From the NCBI GenBank assembly GCA_900549415.1, contig URNX01000054.1:1-21405 (forward strand): a stretch of DNA of 21,405 nt, written 5' to 3'. Every line of letters begins with the position of its first letter. Position 1 is the first letter of the stretch. Shown one piece after another: positions 8,609-15,845 of this stretch. Source of the DNA: an uncultured bacterium (GTDB taxonomy: Bacteria; Verrucomicrobiota; Lentisphaeria; Victivallales; UBA1829). The translations under genes were made by a program, and so were the position numbers. Below the pieces are notes generated by a model that ran no database searches, was not told where the DNA came from, and saw only the letters and a list, made by a program, of their open reading frames with translations.

Positions 8609-9295
8609 TTATTTTTTGCTTTTTGCGCGGGCATCCGCAGCAACCTCGCCGCCGGAAAGCTGCTTGTTGTAGAGTTTCAGAGAATCGTATGCGCCATCCG
8701 CCGGAGCATTTGCAGTCCCAAGCAGGATATTCCACGGAGCATCGCTGACATAATCCGCTTTCTTCCACGACTCCAGCGTTTTACGTCCGGCTTCCTTGCC
8801 GTTGATATAAATCACAGCTTCCCCCTTCGGAATGCTCCAGGAAAACGCAAGATGCACCCACTGTTTTGCATTCAGAACATCATCGACAATAACCTGCAGC
8901 TGTTCCGGAGCGCAAACACTCAGTTCCAGACGCCCGCTTTTTGTTTTCACAAAATAGAGATAAAAATCGGACAGGAATCTGCCGGCCTCAAACAGGCGAT
9001 GACTCCTGCCGTCGTTCATTTCCCAGTCCGGACGGAAGAAGAAGGAGACAGCCCCCTCGCGTTTTTCAAATCCCGGAAATTCGGGGAGCCGGACGGGCGT
9101 TTGCGCATTCAGCGCCTTGCCGGAAACGCCATCAACATATTCCGGAGCGGAAACAGTGCACTGGGCAATCTCTTTTCCGTCCGGACCGAAGATCGCCGCG
9201 GAGCCGTCAAACGGAATCCGAGCGTCTGGACTTGCCGCAAAGACTCCGGCGGAAAACAGAGGGAGAGCAAGGAGAGCGGTGAGCTTGTGAGTCAT
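8609..9295 (-). CDS. Secreted LamG-domain protein (paralogue of the next gene's N-terminus)
   Basis: 228 residues: a signal peptide (LTALLALPLFSAGVFAAS) and a single LamG/concanavalin-like jelly roll filling the rest. No catalytic domain follows. Most of the protein is closely similar to residues 1-240 of the adjacent giant protein; both contain SFFFRP-x-WEMNDG, RLFEAGRF, KTKSG-x-LELSVC, WVHLAFSWSIP-x-GE and a late GAYD-x-LK-x-Y. It reads as a tandem duplication of the leader plus LamG unit. LamG modules usually bind carbohydrate or protein, so a glycan-binding partner of the GH2-like enzyme is the natural guess. It starts 15 bases after the GH1 stop, with an AAAGGTATTTATC sequence before ATG serving as the likely ribosome binding site. 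Confidence 0.85.
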   Translation of the reverse strand: MTHKLTALLALPLFSAGVFAASPDARIPFDGSAAIFGPDGKEIAQCTVSAPEYVDGVSGKALNAQTPVRLPEFPGFEKREGAVSFFFRPDWEMNDGRSHRLFEAGRFLSDFYLYFVKTKSGRLELSVCAPEQLQVIVDDVLNAKQWVHLAFSWSIPKGEAVIYINGKEAGRKTLESWKKADYVSDAPWNILLGTANAPADGAYDSLKLYNKQLSGGEVAADARAKSKK

Positions 9296-9310
9296 GATAA
9301 ATACCTTTCT

Positions 9311-10585
9311 TTATTTTTTTGATGGATAAATCTTCCAGTCCTTGAATTCCGGAAGATATTTGAGTACAAGATCCCGGTCGAAACCGCCGCGCGAAAGAAT
9401 GTCGCGGAAAAAGTATGCACTCGGTTTCGGAGTGCGTTCAAACGTTTTGAAATCCACGTCGACCATACCGAAGCGCGGAACAAAACTGCCCCATTCATAG
9501 TTGTCAAGAAGCGACCAGTAGAGATATCCCCGGACATCGCATCCTTTCCGCATCGCTTCCGAAACAGCCTGAAGATGCCGCGCCAGATAGAGAATACGCA
9601 GCCGGTCGTCATCACAGCAGAAACCGTTTTCGGTGATGTAAACCGGCAGATCTTTCAGCTGGCAAAGCCCGTCAACAAGCCCTTGCGGATAGAATTCCTC
9701 CAGATAGAAATCCCGGTCGATAGGACGGATTCTCTGACATTCATGCCGCGAAGAAACCGCTTTACGGGCGGAAACGAAATGGCGGGTGTAGTAGTTGATT
9801 GCCCAGAAATCGCACGAACCTTTCAGCTCCGGAACCTCCACTGCGTCGCGGTACGGAAACAGAATCTCGCCCGTCCGGACGGCATGATAGAAGAAGCGGT
9901 TCACCACCCAGTCACGGATACGGGTCCGCGTGACGTCGAACTCATCATCAGAATCTAGCGGCTGATAACAGGTCATCGCATGGGCGGTGCTGACAGGCGC
10001 CTTTGAGTGTGCACGGATGATCTGCGCGGCACGGGCGTGGGCAATCAGACAGTTCGTCTTGCGCCCGTAAAGCGACGGAGAATCGCCGTTGTTGAATTCG
10101 TTGAAGATGTTCCAAAGGTCCACATACGGCGCGACTTTCGGAACCAGATACTCCAGATGACGGAGAAAGCAGCTGATGTTTTCCGCGTCGTTGAACTCCC
10201 CCTTTTCCTCAAACCACTGCGGCTGGGAAAAATGGTGGAGTGTCAGGCAGAGTTTGATTCCGTGTTTTTTAAGCTCTTTAAACATCGCAAGATAGCGTGC
10301 AAGCGCCTCCTCGTCATGCAGCTTCTCCTCCGGTTCAATGCGGGACCATTCAACCGACATGCGGAACATCCGGTGACCGAGTTCGCTCAGCATCGCGAAA
10401 TCCTGCGGCCAGAGATTCCAGAAATTGCAGGCTTTCCCCGACGGCTCTTTGGCATGATAGAGCACTTCACGGTGCCAGTGTCCGCAGTGAATGTTGTCCC
10501 CTTCGATCTGATAGCCGGCCGTCGCAGAGCCCCAGATGAAATCCGGGGGAAATGAGACCGGCGCCATGGAAAATATTCCGAGCAT
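9311..10585 (-). CDS. Glycoside hydrolase family 1 beta-glycosidase
   Basis: A retaining beta-glucosidase/6-phospho-beta-glycosidase type enzyme of 424 residues, slightly short for GH1. It has no signal peptide, so it is likely cytoplasmic and would act on imported oligosaccharides. Visible GH1 landmarks: FPPDFIWGSATAGYQIEG near the N-terminus, the R-M-S-V-E-W-S-R-I strand, acid/base Glu163 in WNIFNEFN (the usual NEP reads NEF), nucleophile Glu319 in YITENGF, and YWSLLDNYEWGSFVPRFG towards the end. The exact substrate is not evident. ATG at 10585 is preceded by AAAGGA nine bases away; an in-frame ATG six codons later lacks a good ribosome binding site. It follows the lacI-type gene by three bases, so the two are surely cotranscribed. 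Confidence 0.92.
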   Translation of the reverse strand: MLGIFSMAPVSFPPDFIWGSATAGYQIEGDNIHCGHWHREVLYHAKEPSGKACNFWNLWPQDFAMLSELGHRMFRMSVEWSRIEPEEKLHDEEALARYLAMFKELKKHGIKLCLTLHHFSQPQWFEEKGEFNDAENISCFLRHLEYLVPKVAPYVDLWNIFNEFNNGDSPSLYGRKTNCLIAHARAAQIIRAHSKAPVSTAHAMTCYQPLDSDDEFDVTRTRIRDWVVNRFFYHAVRTGEILFPYRDAVEVPELKGSCDFWAINYYTRHFVSARKAVSSRHECQRIRPIDRDFYLEEFYPQGLVDGLCQLKDLPVYITENGFCCDDDRLRILYLARHLQAVSEAMRKGCDVRGYLYWSLLDNYEWGSFVPRFGMVDVDFKTFERTPKPSAYFFRDILSRGGFDRDLVLKYLPEFKDWKIYPSKK

Positions 10586-10588
10586 GAA

Positions 10589-11557
10589 TCAAAATCCTTT
10601 TTTTGCCGGAATCATCACAGGATGTTCTCCGGCGTTGTATCGAATGAATTTTGCGGGTGAGACCGGAACAATTCCGGAATGAGGCAATTCCAGATTCTCG
10701 ATTCTCCGGATCAGCTCCTGAATCCCACGCTGAGCTTTTTCCCGTGTGCTGGTCAGAATGCCGCCGGAAATCAAAGGACTCTCCAGAAAATTGTGGAACT
10801 CATCCACGCCGATCACCAGTTCCGGCGCATACCCGGGGAGCTCATCCAGCAGTTTCAACAAACCATAAAGCGCATGACCATTGACCAGAATCGCCCCGGG
10901 ACGCTGTGCCGCAACCTCCGCAAGAGCCTCCTCCGGCTTCAATTTTCCCCCGCCGGAAAGCGCACAGCCCATCCGTTCCGCCGCCCGTTCCAGACTGCAG
11001 TTCCAAACCGTTCCACCCTCGGGAAACTGGTACACCGTTGTTTTCCCGCGCGCCCGGAAGAAACGGAGCGCTTCTTCAAAAGCCTCTTCCGCCGGCGTCT
11101 GCAGATCAAGGAAATCCGGCTCATTGGTTCCCAGAACCGCGACCGGCAAATCCGGATTCTCCTTCCGGAACGATCCGGGAAGCGCGCAGCACGAAAACAG
11201 CGCATCGATCCGGTTGCGCAGCAGATAATCCACCGCTTTCGCTACGGACTCCGTTCCGCAGGTCAGCGAAAAAATAAGCGAATAATCGTGTTCCGCCGCC
11301 TCCTTCAGTGCCTCTTCCGCAAGATGACCGAAGTACGGATCCGCAATATTCCCGACCAGCATCCCGATATTCCTTCCGCGTCCCGTGGAAAGCGACTGCG
11401 CGACGCGGTTCGGGCGGTACTTCAGCTTTTTCACCGCCACCGCAATCCGTTCGCGCGTTTCGTCGCTCATCCGCGCCGCCTTGCTGCCGTTGAGATAATA
11501 CGAAACCAGCGCAACCGATACGCCGGCCTCTCTTGCCACATCTTTCAGAGTCGCCAT
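10589..11557 (-). CDS. LacI-family transcriptional regulator
   Basis: 322 residues. The N-terminal helix-turn-helix reads MATLKDVAREAGVSVALVSY, followed by the hinge segment (KLKYRPNRVAQSLSTGRG). A periplasmic-binding-protein-like effector domain fills the rest (NIGMLVGNIADPYFG onward). Specificity positions equivalent to LacI Y17, Q18 and R22 are Val, Ala and Tyr. I chose ATG at 11557 because a near-perfect AGGAGG lies six bases upstream and the family motif begins right there; a longer frame back to 11611 would read through the operator. It is the first gene of the glycosidase operon and very likely represses its own promoter until a sugar released by these enzymes binds. Confidence 0.93.
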   Translation of the reverse strand: MATLKDVAREAGVSVALVSYYLNGSKAARMSDETRERIAVAVKKLKYRPNRVAQSLSTGRGRNIGMLVGNIADPYFGHLAEEALKEAAEHDYSLIFSLTCGTESVAKAVDYLLRNRIDALFSCCALPGSFRKENPDLPVAVLGTNEPDFLDLQTPAEEAFEEALRFFRARGKTTVYQFPEGGTVWNCSLERAAERMGCALSGGGKLKPEEALAEVAAQRPGAILVNGHALYGLLKLLDELPGYAPELVIGVDEFHNFLESPLISGGILTSTREKAQRGIQELIRRIENLELPHSGIVPVSPAKFIRYNAGEHPVMIPAKKGF

Positions 11558-11570
11558 GTTACACCTCCTC

Positions 11571-11596
11571 TGTTTGCTTAAGCGATTAAGCAAACA
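11571..11596 (-). promoter_or_regulatory. LacI-type operator O1 (perfect palindrome in the lacI leader)
   Basis: An exact 11-bp inverted repeat, TGTTTGCTTAA and its complement TTAAGCAAACA, separated by GCGA. The centre AAGCGATT fits the LacI-family core AAnCGnTT. It lies just before the AGGAGG of lacI, about 110 bases into the predicted transcript. As RNA it would also form an 11-bp hairpin next to the ribosome binding site. A second perfect palindrome, TTGAATATTCAA, sits at 11600-11611. Confidence 0.8.
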
Positions 11597-11698
11597 ATAT
11601 TGAATATTCAACAGACTCGTTCATAGGATAAAAAAGCTTTCCCGGACAGTTCTGCCGCAGTTGTCAAAAGAAACGGTTACGGAAGCAGGAAACACATT

Positions 11699-11714
11699 GC
11701 TTAACCGCTTAACT
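11699..11714 (-). promoter_or_regulatory. LacI-type operator O2 at the lacI start site
   Basis: TTAACCGCTTAA (11701-11712) has symmetric TTAA ends and the AAnCGnTT core. It matches the core of O1 at 11 of 12 positions when read on the minus strand (TTAAGCGGTTAA against TTAAGCGATTAA). It begins six bases after the -10 hexamer, at about +1, where a bound repressor would block initiation. The O1 and O2 centres are 123 bp apart, so looping is possible. Confidence 0.7.
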
Positions 11715-11718
11715 ATAT

Positions 11719-11746
11719 ATTATATCAAGTTTTGCAAAAAAGTCAA
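11719..11746 (-). promoter_or_regulatory. Sigma-70 promoter of the lacI-glycosidase operon
   Basis: Minus strand: TTGACT (11746-11741), a 16-bp spacer, and a consensus TATAAT (11724-11719). The -10 is perfect and operator O2 directly follows it. This promoter probably drives lacI, GH1, the LamG gene and the GH2-like gene. Confidence 0.8.
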
Positions 11747-11831
11747 GAGGGTAAAATAAAAAAAATGGAAAACTTCGGAAAAACAGGAAACCTGCCAAGG
11801 CACATCGTCAAACCTTTTCCGGCATAAAAGA

Positions 11832-11860
11832 TTGCAAAAAAGGCGAATGCGGTGTATATT
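11832..11860 (+). promoter_or_regulatory. Sigma-70 promoter of the YihY-family gene
   Basis: TTGCAA (11832-11837), a 17-bp spacer and TATATT (11855-11860), about 40 bases before the gene. It is divergent from the lacI promoter, with the two -35 elements about 85 bp apart. Confidence 0.55.
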
Positions 11861-11899
11861 TCCAAAGGTTCTCCCTGAAAAACAAAGGAAAAATCTGAC

Positions 11900-13195
11900 A
11901 TGCTGAACTTCTTCAAATCCGGAATCTGGACGCTCCGCACGGCGGATTTTTCTCCGTTTCTGCGCGGACTCGTCTCCGCTTTGCGCATTATCGTGCTTTC
12001 CGTCCGCTGTTTCTTCAAGAACAACTGCATGCTTCACGCCTCGGCGCTGACCTACTACACGCTCCTCGCGATCGTCCCCGTCGCCGCCCTCGCCTTCGCA
12101 ATCGCAAAAGGATTCGGGCTCTATGCGCGGCTTGAGACCTGGTTCCGCGGGACATTTGCCGGAAAAGAGGAAGTGGCGGAAAAAATCATTACGTTCTCCA
12201 ACAACCTGCTGGAGAACACAAAGGGAGGGCTCATCGCCGGAATCGGCGCAATCGCCCTCCTCTATGTCACAATACGCCTGATGATGCAGATCGAAAAATC
12301 GCTCAATGACATCTGGGGAGTAAAGACCGGACGTGCCATCCTCCGCAAAATCAGCGACTATCTTGCAATCGTTCTGCTCTGCCCGCTCATCATCATCGTC
12401 ACGACCGGAGCAACCGTCTACACCACGGTCCGGCTAAGCGAAATGGTCAACACGATTCCGGGCATTTCCGACACGATGAACGTGCTTCTCGCTCTCTCCA
12501 GCCGCGCGCTTCCCATTGTCACCACATGGCTGATCTTCTCCTTCATCTACATGTTCATCCCGAACACGCGCGTGCGGATCATCCCCGCGCTGACCGGCGG
12601 ATTCATTGCGGGAGTTCTTTACTACATCGCGCAATATCTCTGCTTCGCTCTTCAGTACAACGTCGCAAAATACAACGCCATCTACGGAAGTTTCGCCGCG
12701 CTTCCTCTCTTCCTGATCTGGCTGCAGATCAGCTGGACTTTCATTCTGCTCGGCGCGGAAATCGCTTTCGCCTGCCAGAACGTCAGCTCCTACGAAGGCA
12801 CGCCCGGCGACGGCTCCGTCGGCAGCCGCCGCAAGCTGGTTTACGCAATCAAACTTGTCCGCACCTGCGCCCGCGCATTCCTCAACCGGCAGCCGCCGCT
12901 CACGGATACCGAACTTTCCGCCCAACTCGAAATCCCCGTCCGCACAACGCGCCTTCTGCTCTATGAACTCTGCGACGCAGGAATCCTCGTCAAAGTCGCC
13001 CCGGGTGAACGCGGCGACGCCTTCCAGGTCGCGCTTCCGCCGGAGGACATCACCCCGGTCCGGATCATGCGCGCTCTCCAGGACCCCGCACCGGACAAAG
13101 GGCTCGACACCGCCGATCCCGTATGCCGCGAAATCGAGGACATCTGGAAAAGCGCGGAACTCTCCCCCGTCAACCGGAATCTCGCGGAAAAATAA
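11900..13195 (+). CDS. YihY/BrkB-family membrane protein with C-terminal winged-helix-like domain
   Basis: 431 residues. The first 300 form the YihY/BrkB (virulence factor BrkB) membrane domain with about six hydrophobic helices. Family landmarks are HASALTYYTLLAIVPVAALA near residues 46-65, the IEKSLNDIWGV motif, and a late YGSFAALPLFLIWLQISWT helix. The last 110 or so residues are soluble, with a likely winged-helix fold (LTDTELSAQLEIPVRTTRLL, then LCDAGILVK), as seen in some family members. The family was once mis-called RNase BN; its real function is not settled (transport or envelope integrity). AAAGGA lies ten bases before ATG. The gene has its own promoter and no close operon partner. 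Confidence 0.9.
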   Translation: MLNFFKSGIWTLRTADFSPFLRGLVSALRIIVLSVRCFFKNNCMLHASALTYYTLLAIVPVAALAFAIAKGFGLYARLETWFRGTFAGKEEVAEKIITFSNNLLENTKGGLIAGIGAIALLYVTIRLMMQIEKSLNDIWGVKTGRAILRKISDYLAIVLLCPLIIIVTTGATVYTTVRLSEMVNTIPGISDTMNVLLALSSRALPIVTTWLIFSFIYMFIPNTRVRIIPALTGGFIAGVLYYIAQYLCFALQYNVAKYNAIYGSFAALPLFLIWLQISWTFILLGAEIAFACQNVSSYEGTPGDGSVGSRRKLVYAIKLVRTCARAFLNRQPPLTDTELSAQLEIPVRTTRLLLYELCDAGILVKVAPGERGDAFQVALPPEDITPVRIMRALQDPAPDKGLDTADPVCREIEDIWKSAELSPVNRNLAEK

Positions 13196-13245
13196 AAAAC
13201 AGGAACTTTTTGCAGAAATCGAGGTCTCTATTTTTTAGAAACCGC

Positions 13246-13273
13246 TTGACTTTCCGCGAAAGAGAGCTAATAT
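13246..13273 (+). promoter_or_regulatory. Sigma-70 promoter of the sigma-factor gene
   Basis: TTGACT (13246-13251), a 16-bp spacer and TAATAT (13268-13273), 25 bases before the ATG. The -35 overlaps AACCGCTT (13240-13247), the same octamer as the core of the lacI operator O2; whether a regulator binds here is unknown. Confidence 0.65.
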
Positions 13274-13297
13274 TATTCCGTTTACGGAGAACTCTTT

Positions 13298-14707
13298 ATG
13301 TCACAACCAGTTAAAAACGATATTCCGGTCATGCCCCCGCCGCCGGCGAGGGAGGCGCGCTCCATGCGTGAATGCTTTGACCAGCTGCCGGAAAATGCGG
13401 AAAAAACGGTTCCAGACAAAAAGCACTCCGCACAGGAAGAGGAACAGGACGCCCTGCGCAGTTATTTCCGCGAAATGGGCGAAATGCCCCAGCTCTCCGC
13501 CGAAGAGGAACTCGACCTCTGGAAACAGATTGATGAAAACATCGGTCAGCTCCGGGAGGCGGTCTACCAGTTCGCTTTCGTCTACGATGAACACCTCAAG
13601 CTCCTCGCCGACCCCGAAACCGATTTCGCCGACATTTTCCCCGCCTCCTCGCGGGACAACGCTCCCCTGCCCGACAATCCAGCCAGCCGCAAGGAGTGGT
13701 CCGCAAGAATCTCCGCCGCTATCGGTCAGATGCGCGCCGTCTACGGAGTCGTCACCCGCGGCGAATTCGCAAGGCTGCGGGCAGACGGATTCGACATTCT
13801 CAACCGTCATCCCGCCGTACTCGAAAAGCTGCTGGAATGGGCGGATGTCGTCAACCGGTATCTCGACAACTTCAATGCGGGACGTCTTGCCGCCGCCGAG
13901 CTGGAGCAGACCATTCTAATGAGTGTGGAGGAGATGATCCCCCTCTCACGCAGGATGGCGGAGCTGCGCCGGGAAATCGACCGCTGGAAACTCCGGATGC
14001 TCGAAACCAATCTGCGCCTGGTCATCAACATCGCAAAACATTATCAGCACAAGGGACTTCCGTTCGGCGACCTGATTCAGGAAGGCAACCTCGGACTCAT
14101 GAAGGCGCTTGAAAAATTCGACTACAAGCTCGGACACCGCTTCTGCACTTACGCCTCGTGGTGGGTGCGCCAGGCTGTGGCGCGGGCCCTCTCCGCACAG
14201 TCCCGCGTGATCCGTCTGCCGATCCATATGCTTTCGACCATCCGCAAAATGAACATTGCGGAAAAGAATTATATTCAGCTCAACGGAACCGAACCGACGA
14301 TTGAAGAGCTCGCACAGATCATGGAACTGCCGCGCGAACGCGTCAGCGCCATCAAGAAAATGTCGCTGCAGTGCATCTCGCTCCAGGCGCCGCAGTCGGC
14401 GGACGATCCGGATTTCACAATTGAGAATCTGCTCAGCGACAAACTGTCGGACGACCCCATGAAGTCGCTCGCCCGCAAAATGCTGAAACGCCGTCTGACC
14501 GCCGCCATCAGCCAGCTTTCCGAACGGGAAAAACTGGTACTCAACATGCGCTACGGACTCGACGGCGGTCCCTGCAAGACGCTGACTGAAGTCAGTGAAA
14601 TCTTCAACGTCACGCGCGAACGGGTGCGCCAGCTGGAATTGAAAACACTTGAAAAACTCCGCAAGCACTCCGAACGCGGAAAATATCTGGAAGATTTCTT
14701 TCTCTGA
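13298..14707 (+). CDS. RNA polymerase sigma-70 factor (RpoD/RpoS type)
   Basis: 469 residues. Region 1.2 is at about 50-83 (DALRSYFREMGEMPQLSAEE). A non-conserved insert of roughly 140 residues follows, then regions 2.1-2.4 (about 232-305) with DLIQEGNLGLMKALEKFDY and YASWWVRQAVARAL, region 3 (about 310-385) and region 4, with the helix-turn-helix TEVSEIFNVTRERVRQLE near 430-448. There is no recognisable acidic/Lys-rich region 1.1; the first 50 residues are Pro- and Glu-rich. It is thus either the primary sigma factor of this lineage or a group 2 paralogue; the sequence alone does not decide. GGAGA lies seven bases before ATG. It is transcribed alone and runs up to the convergent Ppx-like gene, five bases away. 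Confidence 0.92.
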   Translation: MSQPVKNDIPVMPPPPAREARSMRECFDQLPENAEKTVPDKKHSAQEEEQDALRSYFREMGEMPQLSAEEELDLWKQIDENIGQLREAVYQFAFVYDEHLKLLADPETDFADIFPASSRDNAPLPDNPASRKEWSARISAAIGQMRAVYGVVTRGEFARLRADGFDILNRHPAVLEKLLEWADVVNRYLDNFNAGRLAAAELEQTILMSVEEMIPLSRRMAELRREIDRWKLRMLETNLRLVINIAKHYQHKGLPFGDLIQEGNLGLMKALEKFDYKLGHRFCTYASWWVRQAVARALSAQSRVIRLPIHMLSTIRKMNIAEKNYIQLNGTEPTIEELAQIMELPRERVSAIKKMSLQCISLQAPQSADDPDFTIENLLSDKLSDDPMKSLARKMLKRRLTAAISQLSEREKLVLNMRYGLDGGPCKTLTEVSEIFNVTRERVRQLELKTLEKLRKHSERGKYLEDFFL

Positions 14708-14712
14708 TTCCG

Positions 14713-15690
14713 TTACACATTGGTCTGCGTGAACAGCCAGGAGGGGGATTTCAGCATTCCCGCACAGACTCCGAACGGCGTTACGCGGAATTCATAACTT
14801 CCCGTCATCTCAAGCGCACAGCGGAGCGTCATCATTCCCGCCGCAAGCACAGGCGCCATCTCCCGGTCGATCCCCGGCTGTTTCAGCGGAGCCTCGGGCG
14901 GCTGGAGAACCAGGGAACGGCTCATCTCCGTCAGCGAAGCCGCTGTCTGCGGAATCGCCGAAATGGAATCCACGGTTCCGAATACCGGCTGTTTCGTCAG
15001 GAGCGCCAGACACCCCATCGGCACGGGGCCGATCGCCATGAATTCCGGCTCGATCGTGATTGATTCACGCCATTTTCTGTAATCGGTGGAGAAGCCCGCG
15101 AGGTGACGGAGCACATAGCGATGCAGCGCAAAGTTGCGGAATGGACGGAATACCATGCGGCGGATTTTCTCCAGCCGCTCATTGATGTCGCTGATTCCGA
15201 AATCGACCTCAAATGCGCCGTCAATCCGGGAAGCCGTTCCATAAGCAAGGCAGATATTGTTGAATCCCGGATAAAACGCAATGACGGGCATGTTCGCCAT
15301 CGCGTCGGAGATTGCGCCGATGAAATTCAGCCGTGCCTCGTCGCGTCCGCTGAGAAGACGCGGGAATTCGCCGAATTCGCGCTGGCAGCCGAGCAGAATC
15401 AAACTCCGGTTCGTCACCGAACGCAGCGAGGAAGTCGCGGCGACATAGAAAACGGAGACGCCCTCCAGCAGTCCGGTCTGATGAAACTCGCGCAGAACAT
15501 GGAAAAGCCGCTGCATTCCCGCTTCCGAGACAATTCCGTCCTCCGAGCAGTCCTGCGTCATGTGGGTCAGGGTTGTAAACTGGTTGACAAGTTCGAAAGA
15601 GCCGGGTTCCGGTTTCATGCGGGCGATCAGCATCTGCGCGGAGTAGGCTCCGATGTAGATGGCTGCCGAAACATTTGGTATTGTTGACAT
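14713..15690 (-). CDS. Ppx/GppA-like (exopolyphosphatase-fold) protein, probably inactive
   Basis: 325 residues. The N-terminal half follows the Ppx/GppA plan: IYIGAYSAQMLIAR (10-24) in place of the usual IDIGSNSVRL; AATSSLRSVTN (84-94) for the usual ATSALRDAxN; and LSGRDEARLNFIGAIS (113-128) for SGxEEARLxxxGV, keeping Glu118 at the catalytic Glu position. The second phosphate-binding loop, normally DIGGGSTE, reads AFYPGFNN (138-145), so both the Asp and the Gly run are lost. The first Asp is also replaced by Tyr. Polyphosphate or pppGpp hydrolysis therefore looks unlikely; sensing or binding is possible. The ribosome binding site is weak (GAGTGA). It is divergent from aroF with a 155-base shared leader region. 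Confidence 0.7.
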   Translation of the reverse strand: MSTIPNVSAAIYIGAYSAQMLIARMKPEPGSFELVNQFTTLTHMTQDCSEDGIVSEAGMQRLFHVLREFHQTGLLEGVSVFYVAATSSLRSVTNRSLILLGCQREFGEFPRLLSGRDEARLNFIGAISDAMANMPVIAFYPGFNNICLAYGTASRIDGAFEVDFGISDINERLEKIRRMVFRPFRNFALHRYVLRHLAGFSTDYRKWRESITIEPEFMAIGPVPMGCLALLTKQPVFGTVDSISAIPQTAASLTEMSRSLVLQPPEAPLKQPGIDREMAPVLAAGMMTLRCALEMTGSYEFRVTPFGVCAGMLKSPSWLFTQTNV

Positions 15691-15736
15691 TTTTTCACTC
15701 TTTCGCTTGAATTTTCGGGGTCCCTGCCTTATTGTA

Positions 15737-15845
15737 TATAATGTAGCTCGGAAAATGAATTCTGCAAATGAAAATTTTCCCTTTTTGAAAAATCTCTTTG
15801 TTTTGAGCTGGACAAAGAGAGAAAACGCATTGAAAGTGGCAAAAA
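15737..15845 (+). promoter_or_regulatory. aroF promoter -10 and structured leader
   Basis: A consensus TATAAT at 15737-15742 has no good -35 before it. The following 100-base leader holds two inverted repeats: GGAAAAT (15750-15756) with ATTTTCC (15774-15780), followed by CTTTTT, and TCTCTTTG (15793-15800) with CAAAGAGA (15813-15820). An open frame from ATG 15755 reads MNSANENFPFLKNLFVLSW across them, rich in Phe and with one Trp, and overlaps the aroF start in another frame. An attenuation role is only a hypothesis. Confidence 0.35.
15740..15767 (-). promoter_or_regulatory. Possible promoter of the Ppx/GppA-like gene
   Basis: Minus strand: TTGCAG (15767-15762), a 16-bp spacer, TACATT (15745-15740). 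It overlaps the plus-strand TATAAT at 15737-15742, so the divergent promoters would compete. Moderate match only. Confidence 0.35.

Noticed and set aside
11558..11611. Longer lacI start at 11611
   Set aside because: It would translate through the perfect operator palindrome, whereas ATG 11557 has an AGGAGG and the family N-terminus.
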